Assembly: GCA_028285205.1 (NCBI GenBank)
Contig: JANQQA010000307.1
Coordinates: forward strand, 1 to 64,000
DNA: 64,000 bases
Source: Bythopirellula sp.
GTDB lineage: Bacteria > Planctomycetota > Planctomycetia > Pirellulales > Lacipirellulaceae
Direction: 5' to 3'
Under the pieces are notes generated by a model that was not told where the DNA came from, made no database searches, and saw only the letters and a list, made by a program, of their open reading frames with translations. The translations under genes and the position numbers were made by a program. Shown in pieces: positions 58,591 to 64,000 of this stretch; the stretch's first letter is position 1, and the number at the start of each line of letters is the position of its first letter.

Positions 58591-58877
58591 GCTGAAAGAC
58601 ATCTCTCCGCTCCCCAACTGGGCCGCAGAGAACTCGAGATTGAGCGAGATGTCCGTTTCGGCAAGGACCGCAAACTGTGAAATGCAGTTAACTGCCCGTG
58701 AGCGTATAGAGTTACGTCAACTTGGTTTGACGTCAAGTGGTATTGAACGCAGCGAGCACTGGCTCCATCGTGCGGCGGATTACTGCGCGAGACAGTAGAA
58801 GAGTATCACCGCAATGCGTTTACTGAAGGCCGACCAACCGGCAAGCCTCGGCCAGCGGTGAAATGGCAAGACACGCG

Positions 58878-59084
58878 TTACTCGGACGCATTACTGGCAT
58901 CGGCGCCACGGTCAACTTCGACGTTGCGGCGAATTGCTTCGTAGACTTCGTTCCGATGAACGGGTACTTCCTTAGGGGCTTCGATGCCCAGGCGGACCTT
59001 GTCGCCGCGAATTTCGACGACGACGATCGTAATGTCATCATTGATGACAATACTCTCGTTCTTTTTTCGTGATAGGACCAACAT
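58878..59084 (-). CDS. csrA: Carbon storage regulator
   Basis: MLVLSRKKNESIVINDDITIVVVEIRGDKVRLGIEAPKEVPVHRNEVYEAIRRN is a canonical CsrA sequence. Confidence 0.96.
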   Translation of the reverse strand: MLVLSRKKNESIVINDDITIVVVEIRGDKVRLGIEAPKEVPVHRNEVYEAIRRNVEVDRGADASNASE

Positions 59085-59940
59085 AACGCGATTCCTTCAT
59101 AAGCAGTGGCCGGTTGTGCCCCCATTAACCGGTGCCGGCCTCCGAACCTGCCTGCTGCGTGCGACGGCATTCCCGAAGCTACGCTGACTATTTGCGGCAT
59201 TACACAATGCCACTCATTTCACTCTACGTGCTCTCCGAACAGAGTCAAGCAATACGTGAGGGTTCGGGCACGATTTTTGCCTAAAATACTGACTTCGACA
59301 GAAATTGCGCCCGGAATTCCTAGGATGTAGGCCGAAACAGCTTCCTCGAACACTATAAAATTGCAGGGACAACTCGACGTAAGTCAATTTAAATAAACAC
59401 CTTACGACACACATCCCAAATCGAACCCCGGGCCACAGTGGGATCCCCAGAGCGTCGATTACTGGCAAATGAGGCCAGGGCCTCAAAACTAGTAGTTCCC
59501 GCAACTTCCTCGCCAGGGGTGCCCTGGGTAGTCACTTGTGGCTTGGCCTCTGCCACAACCATACACATCGAAGCAGTTGGATTGGTTGGGCTCCTGAGGT
59601 CCACGTCATCCCCCCGTTCAAAAGCAGAGTTAGTTGGCGAAGCGATACCCCATCTCAGATTTGAAATTCGAAGCGTGATCCGACTGCGAAGTGGCTTCGG
59701 ATCGAAGTGAGTGACTAGGCGAGACGAATGTCCGCCGAGCTGCCGCCGCCGAAGCCGAAAACTTGCATCGTTAATACCTAGCGGCGGTTGCGGCCTGTTA
59801 CATGGGTTCTATAATCCAAGCTTGTTGTCAGTCGCAGGCCTGCTAACAGTGATCCTGTACGCCCGCCTCAGCGACAGTCATCCGACGCGTGGACTGCGCT
59901 CGATGCGAGACCTCGCGTCGAGAGAGAGGTTTTCTGAGAA

Positions 59941-60489
59941 ATGATTGCTGGGCTCAAAAGAGTCTTTCCCTGGCTGGGGAACGTCGTCGAAGCCGTATAC
60001 ACGGTTCTGCATGGGATGTGGGTGACGCTGCGGATCTGGTTCAAGACCTACGACCCAGAGCGAAAGACGTTTACCGAGCACTTCGAGTATCCCGAACTCC
60101 CGGTCCCAGTAGCGGCGCGCTACCGAGGCTTTCACCGGTTCGATCTGACGACTTGCATCTCATGCGATCAGTGCGCCAAGGCCTGCCCTGTTGATTGCAT
60201 TTACATTGGCAAGGAGAAGGTTGAAGGCGGCAAGGGCTTCAAGATCACTGGCTACGCGATTGACTACAGCAAATGTATGTTCTGCGCCCTGTGCGTGGAG
60301 CCGTGCCCCGTCGATTGCATCTTCATGGGTGCAACACACGACCTGAGTTGCTACAGCCGCGATGGCACGATCGTTGACTTTTCGCGTCTGCCCCTCGATG
60401 TGGCCTGGGGGCGTTCGACGCTAAATCCGACAGCGGTTGCTCAGTCGAAGGTGATCACCGAGCCGGTCCATGGCGGGCCCAATCAGTAG
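59941..60489 (+). CDS. nuoI: NADH-quinone oxidoreductase subunit I
   Basis: Two complete [4Fe-4S] motifs, [15 protein letters not shown] and [15 protein letters not shown]. Confidence 0.93.
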   Translation: MIAGLKRVFPWLGNVVEAVYTVLHGMWVTLRIWFKTYDPERKTFTEHFEYPELPVPVAARYRGFHRFDLTTCISCDQCAKACPVDCIYIGKEKVEGGKGFKITGYAIDYSKCMFCALCVEPCPVDCIFMGATHDLSCYSRDGTIVDFSRLPLDVAWGRSTLNPTAVAQSKVITEPVHGGPNQ

Positions 60490-60540
60490 GCGTAATTGTT
60501 TCTCGTTTAAAAGATCTTTCTGGAAGTAGGAAACCAACTG

Positions 60541-61146
60541 ATGGCTACGCCCACTGCGATTGTAGCTTATCTCGCATTATTCGCCGCGATCGCGGCGTTG
60601 TTTCTCTTTGTGAATCTGCTGGTCGGACGATTTCTGCGGCCCGACTTGCCGAACGAAGAAAAACAAGAAGTCTATGAATGCGGTGAGCCTGTCATTGGTT
60701 CCAGCTTCGTGCAGTTCGACCTGCGTTTCTACGTCGTGGCGTTGCTATTCATTATTTTCGATGTCGAAGTGGCGTTCTTTTTCCCGTGGGCAACCGTGTT
60801 CGGCAAATCGACACAACTGACCGCGCCTGCTGTGGTTGCCGAGTCCGCCGAGGGCGGCCTCACGACGGCGGCCAGCCTGAAGCTGAATGAACTGGGCGTT
60901 AGCGATTTGGGCGCGATCGACATCGCAAAACTCGAAGACACAGCATCCACTCTCGCAATCACGTCGTTCGCGGACATCTGCGTCTTCTTCGCTGTGCTCC
61001 TGGTTGGTTTCGCCTACGTCTGGAAGCGAGGCGATCTCGATTGGGTCCGTGCGGTAGCGAGCCAGCGTGGTGAGGTCGTCGAGCGTGCACGGTCAAGTGG
61101 CAGCGATCTCCCCGCAAGACCCGCTGGGTCGATTTTATCGGCTTAA
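60541..61146 (+). CDS. nuoA: NADH-quinone oxidoreductase subunit A (extended)
   Basis: EEKQEVYECGEPVIGSSFVQFDLRFYVVALLFIIFDVEVAFFFPWATVF; C-terminal TM FADICVFFAVLLVGFAYVWKRGDLDW. Confidence 0.92.
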   Translation: MATPTAIVAYLALFAAIAALFLFVNLLVGRFLRPDLPNEEKQEVYECGEPVIGSSFVQFDLRFYVVALLFIIFDVEVAFFFPWATVFGKSTQLTAPAVVAESAEGGLTTAASLKLNELGVSDLGAIDIAKLEDTASTLAITSFADICVFFAVLLVGFAYVWKRGDLDWVRAVASQRGEVVERARSSGSDLPARPAGSILSA

Positions 61147-61227
61147 GCATCGTGATTGTTGTCCTCTGGCCAGCCTAACGGCCCAGTTTTCTCTCGACCC
61201 CCAACCATCAACTCGGGCCTCCCACAT

Positions 61228-61758
61228 ATGAGCGGACAAGCTTTTGTTGACCAGCTGAACAAGAAGTTCGGCGATAAGATCTCAGGTGCCAATTTGGAGA
61301 ACCTCGATCCGTGGATCGAAGTCACGCCAGACGGGATCGTCGAAGTCTGCAAGTACCTGAAGGAAGAATCCAGCCTGGCATTCGATTACCTGAACAGCGT
61401 CACCGCAGTCGATTACTTGCACACGGACGCGAAGAAGGCAGCCAAGGCCGATTGGGAGCCGCACATCGAGGTCGTCTATCACCTCTTCAGTATGCAGCAC
61501 AAGCACAGCCTCGTGCTCAAAGTGATTATGCCACGTTGGAAGGACGACCAAGAAGGCAAGCTCCCGGAGGTACCGTCAGTCGCCGGTGTTTGGAGCACCG
61601 CTGATTGGCATGAGCGAGAAGTCTACGACCTGCTGGGCGTCAACTTCACAGATCATCCCAACATGCGAAGAATTCTGTGCCCGGAAGACTGGGTGGGGCA
61701 TCCGCTACGAAAAGACTACGAGATGCCGCTAGAGTATCACGGTATCCGAGGTAGATAA
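61228..61758 (+). CDS. nuoC: NADH-quinone oxidoreductase subunit C
   Basis: [57 protein letters not shown] at 61228 preferred over 61156. Confidence 0.93.
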   Translation: MSGQAFVDQLNKKFGDKISGANLENLDPWIEVTPDGIVEVCKYLKEESSLAFDYLNSVTAVDYLHTDAKKAAKADWEPHIEVVYHLFSMQHKHSLVLKVIMPRWKDDQEGKLPEVPSVAGVWSTADWHEREVYDLLGVNFTDHPNMRRILCPEDWVGHPLRKDYEMPLEYHGIRGR

Positions 61759-61842
61759 ATGAAAGGCGGATTTCGGAACTTGGAGTTGGGAGCGCGACCC
61801 GTGCATTCCACGTTTTCACTTTCGTAATCCGATATCTGAGTC

Positions 61843-63048
61843 ATGAGCAGTTTGATCGACGACCCACGTGTCATTGAATTTGATGTTCGCACCGACGAGA
61901 TGCTCGTCAACATGGGGCCACAACATCCCAGTACGCACGGCGTGCTTCGATTAGCCTTGCGCACCGATGGCGAGATCATTTCGGAAGTGACGCCCCACAT
62001 GGGCTATCTGCATCGCTGTGCGGAGAAAATCGGCGAAAACCTAACGCCCCGTCAGTGGATTCCGTACACCGACCGGATGGACTATCTGGCGGCGATGAAT
62101 ATGAATCTCGGGTGGGCACTGACTACTGAGAAGTTGCTGAAGTATGAACCGCCCGAGAAAGCTCGCCACCTGCGGGTCATCATCTGTGAACTTGGCCGAA
62201 TCGCCAGTCACTTGGTCGGTATGGGCACCTACGGGATTGACCTTGGCTCGTTTAGTCCGTTCTTGTACGCGTTCCGTGAGCGTGAGAAGATCCTCGACCT
62301 GTTTGAGGAAGCCTGCGGCGCACGTCTAACGTACAGCTACATCACCCCCGGCGGCGCAACCGCCGACTTGCCGGTTGGTTGGACGCAGAAGTGCCTTGAG
62401 TTCCTTGATCAGTTTGAGCCGGTCATCGCCGAGTACCACACGCTGCTGACGACCAATGCGATCTTCATCAAGCGGACAGCAAACATCGGGGTCATGTCGC
62501 CTGAGATGGCAATCGACTTCGGCACAAGCGGCCCAGTGCTTCGCGGCAGCGGTATTAGTCATGACCTGCGGCGTGACGGCGAAGAAATCTACACCGCCAT
62601 GTACGATGGCTACGCTTTCGAGGTCATTGCCCAACAGAACGGTCACTATCCGAAAGACCACAACTATCCTCCGGTCCCCAAAGAAGCGGTTCTGGGCGAC
62701 TGTTGGCATCGATTCTATGTGCGCATGCTTGAAGTGATGCAGTCGATCGACCTGGCTCGTCAAGGCATCGAGCGCTATCACGCCGCTACGGACGGATACG
62801 GCGAGCCGTTGAAGCTGAAGACCAAACTACCCAAGGGCGAAGTCTACCTTGAGACCGAGTGCCCGAAGGGCCAAATGGGCTTCTACCTGGTAAGCGACGG
62901 AAGCGACATTCCCTGGCGTACTCGCGCTCGTAGCAGTTCGTTTTCCAATCTGTCAGTGTGCGAGCCACTGTGCCGCGGCTGCCTGATCGCCGACATCCCG
63001 GCGATCATTGGATCGCTCGACATCGTGATGGGCGAGATTGATCGCTAG
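61843..63048 (+). CDS. nuoD: NADH-quinone oxidoreductase subunit D
   Basis: LVNMGPQHPSTHGVLRLALRTDGEIISEVTPHMGYLHRCAEKIGENLTPRQWIPYTDRMDYLAAM ... LDIVMGEIDR. Confidence 0.97.
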   Translation: MSSLIDDPRVIEFDVRTDEMLVNMGPQHPSTHGVLRLALRTDGEIISEVTPHMGYLHRCAEKIGENLTPRQWIPYTDRMDYLAAMNMNLGWALTTEKLLKYEPPEKARHLRVIICELGRIASHLVGMGTYGIDLGSFSPFLYAFREREKILDLFEEACGARLTYSYITPGGATADLPVGWTQKCLEFLDQFEPVIAEYHTLLTTNAIFIKRTANIGVMSPEMAIDFGTSGPVLRGSGISHDLRRDGEEIYTAMYDGYAFEVIAQQNGHYPKDHNYPPVPKEAVLGDCWHRFYVRMLEVMQSIDLARQGIERYHAATDGYGEPLKLKTKLPKGEVYLETECPKGQMGFYLVSDGSDIPWRTRARSSSFSNLSVCEPLCRGCLIADIPAIIGSLDIVMGEIDR

Positions 63049-63256
63049 TCGTGTGCTAGGTATGAAAAACCGCCAATTTTCAGGGGCGGGGGTGTACAGT
63101 CTCGACCCCTTGTGCCATATTTCACAATCTTAGTTGGCAGCGTTTTCCACCGCCTGCAACTGGTTGTTCGTGACGTTGTGCCATCTCTACGTCCGACCGT
63201 CTTGGAGACGGTTTCGCGGGTGGCTACGAGACCGAGGGTTTAAGGAAGCACCACCT

Positions 63257-64000
63257 GTGGCCGCATTTCTGTCCGAGTACACCTGGACTTGGCTGGCATA
63301 CATTATTGCCGCCATGATCCATGTTGGACTGATTATCAACTTGGTGGCCGTGGCCGCGTTGGTGTTCATCTGGCTGGAACGCAAAATCTCGGGCCGCATT
63401 CAAGATCGTCTCGGCCCGACGCGCGTTGGCGGCAAATTCGGCTGGCTGCAAACGCTGGCCGATGGATTGAAGTTGATCACCAAAGAAGACCTCTGTCCCG
63501 ATGGGGCCGATCGCTTCTTGTTCAAGATCGCCCCCTACGTCAGCTTTTGTGCTGCGATCGGTGCATTCATCGCGATTCCCTTCGCCGGTGGAGCGTACCC
63601 TTGGATTGCACAGCATCTGAACACCGGGGTATTTTTTGTGCTCGCCGTTTTAGGGCTGGAAGTGTTCGGTGTGATACTAGCCGGCTACTCATCCGCCTCG
63701 AAATGGTCGTTGTTCGGCGCAATGCGCGAAGCGGCTCAGGTTGTTAGCTACGAAGTGCCGCTGGGAATGTGCGTGGTCGTACCCGTGATGATTGCTGGTT
63801 CGCTCGACATGGTAGTAATTGGCGATCAACAGGCGGGTTGGTTCACCAACTGGTTGGTGTTCCACGACCCGTTCACGTTCATTACGGCGTTCGTTTACTT
63901 CACTTGCGCAATGGCCAGTGTCAACCGAGCGCCGTTCGACTTGGCCGAGGCCGAAAGTGAATTGGTCGCTGGATTCCACACCGAGTACTCCGGCCTGCGG
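63257..64000 (+). CDS. nuoH: NADH-quinone oxidoreductase subunit H, truncated by window end
   Basis: Not in the ORF track because the stop is outside the window. From GTG 63257: VAAFLSEYTWTWLAYIIAAMIHVGLIINLVAVAALVFIWLERKISGRIQDRLGPTRVGGKFGWLQTLADGLKLITKED. The frame is open back to 63134, so the start is uncertain. Confidence 0.92.
   Translation, partial: MAAFLSEYTWTWLAYIIAAMIHVGLIINLVAVAALVFIWLERKISGRIQDRLGPTRVGGKFGWLQTLADGLKLITKEDLCPDGADRFLFKIAPYVSFCAAIGAFIAIPFAGGAYPWIAQHLNTGVFFVLAVLGLEVFGVILAGYSSASKWSLFGAMREAAQVVSYEVPLGMCVVVPVMIAGSLDMVVIGDQQAGWFTNWLVFHDPFTFITAFVYFTCAMASVNRAPFDLAEAESELVAGFHTEYSGLR

Noticed and set aside
1-64000. CRISPR array, prophage, transposase or integrase genes
   Set aside because: No regularly spaced repeats and no phage, transposase or integrase-like translations were seen; the window appears to be core/lineage-specific chromosome.

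Overview
The window looks like a Planctomycetes chromosome segment, probably Pirellulales-like. This is judged from the paired DUF1501 and DUF1549/DUF1553 (PSCyt/PSD1) genes, a DUF1559 prepilin-like protein and an 'ESLEDRRLM' surface-protein motif. Most of it is ordinary chromosomal content: three tandem planctomycete-cytochrome gene sets, an MFS transporter, a UspA protein, a small sugar/uronide locus (SDR, GH88, PmoA-like), tyrS, ispD, pyc, csrA, tRNA-Asn(GTT), tRNA-Glu(TTC) and part of a complex I cluster (nuoI-A-C-D-H). Three regions are less ordinary. (1) 23.7-28.5 kb: a two-subunit aconitase-X (AcnX) whose large subunit has an RR-type export signal while the small subunit has none, divergent from an AraC regulator and next to an OprB-like porin. 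(2) 31.8-40.0 kb: a DevB-DevC-DevC-DevA exporter whose ATPase carries a C-terminal cyclic-nucleotide-binding domain, followed by a cysteine-rich TolC-like lipoprotein and a class III nucleotide cyclase, suggesting a cNMP-gated exporter. (3) 47.8-51.2 kb: an S11 DD-peptidase-like domain with an altered third motif inside a large cell-surface protein. A ~72-bp imperfect dispersed repeat occurs twice in intergenic DNA. All family assignments come from reading the translations by eye; no database search was run.
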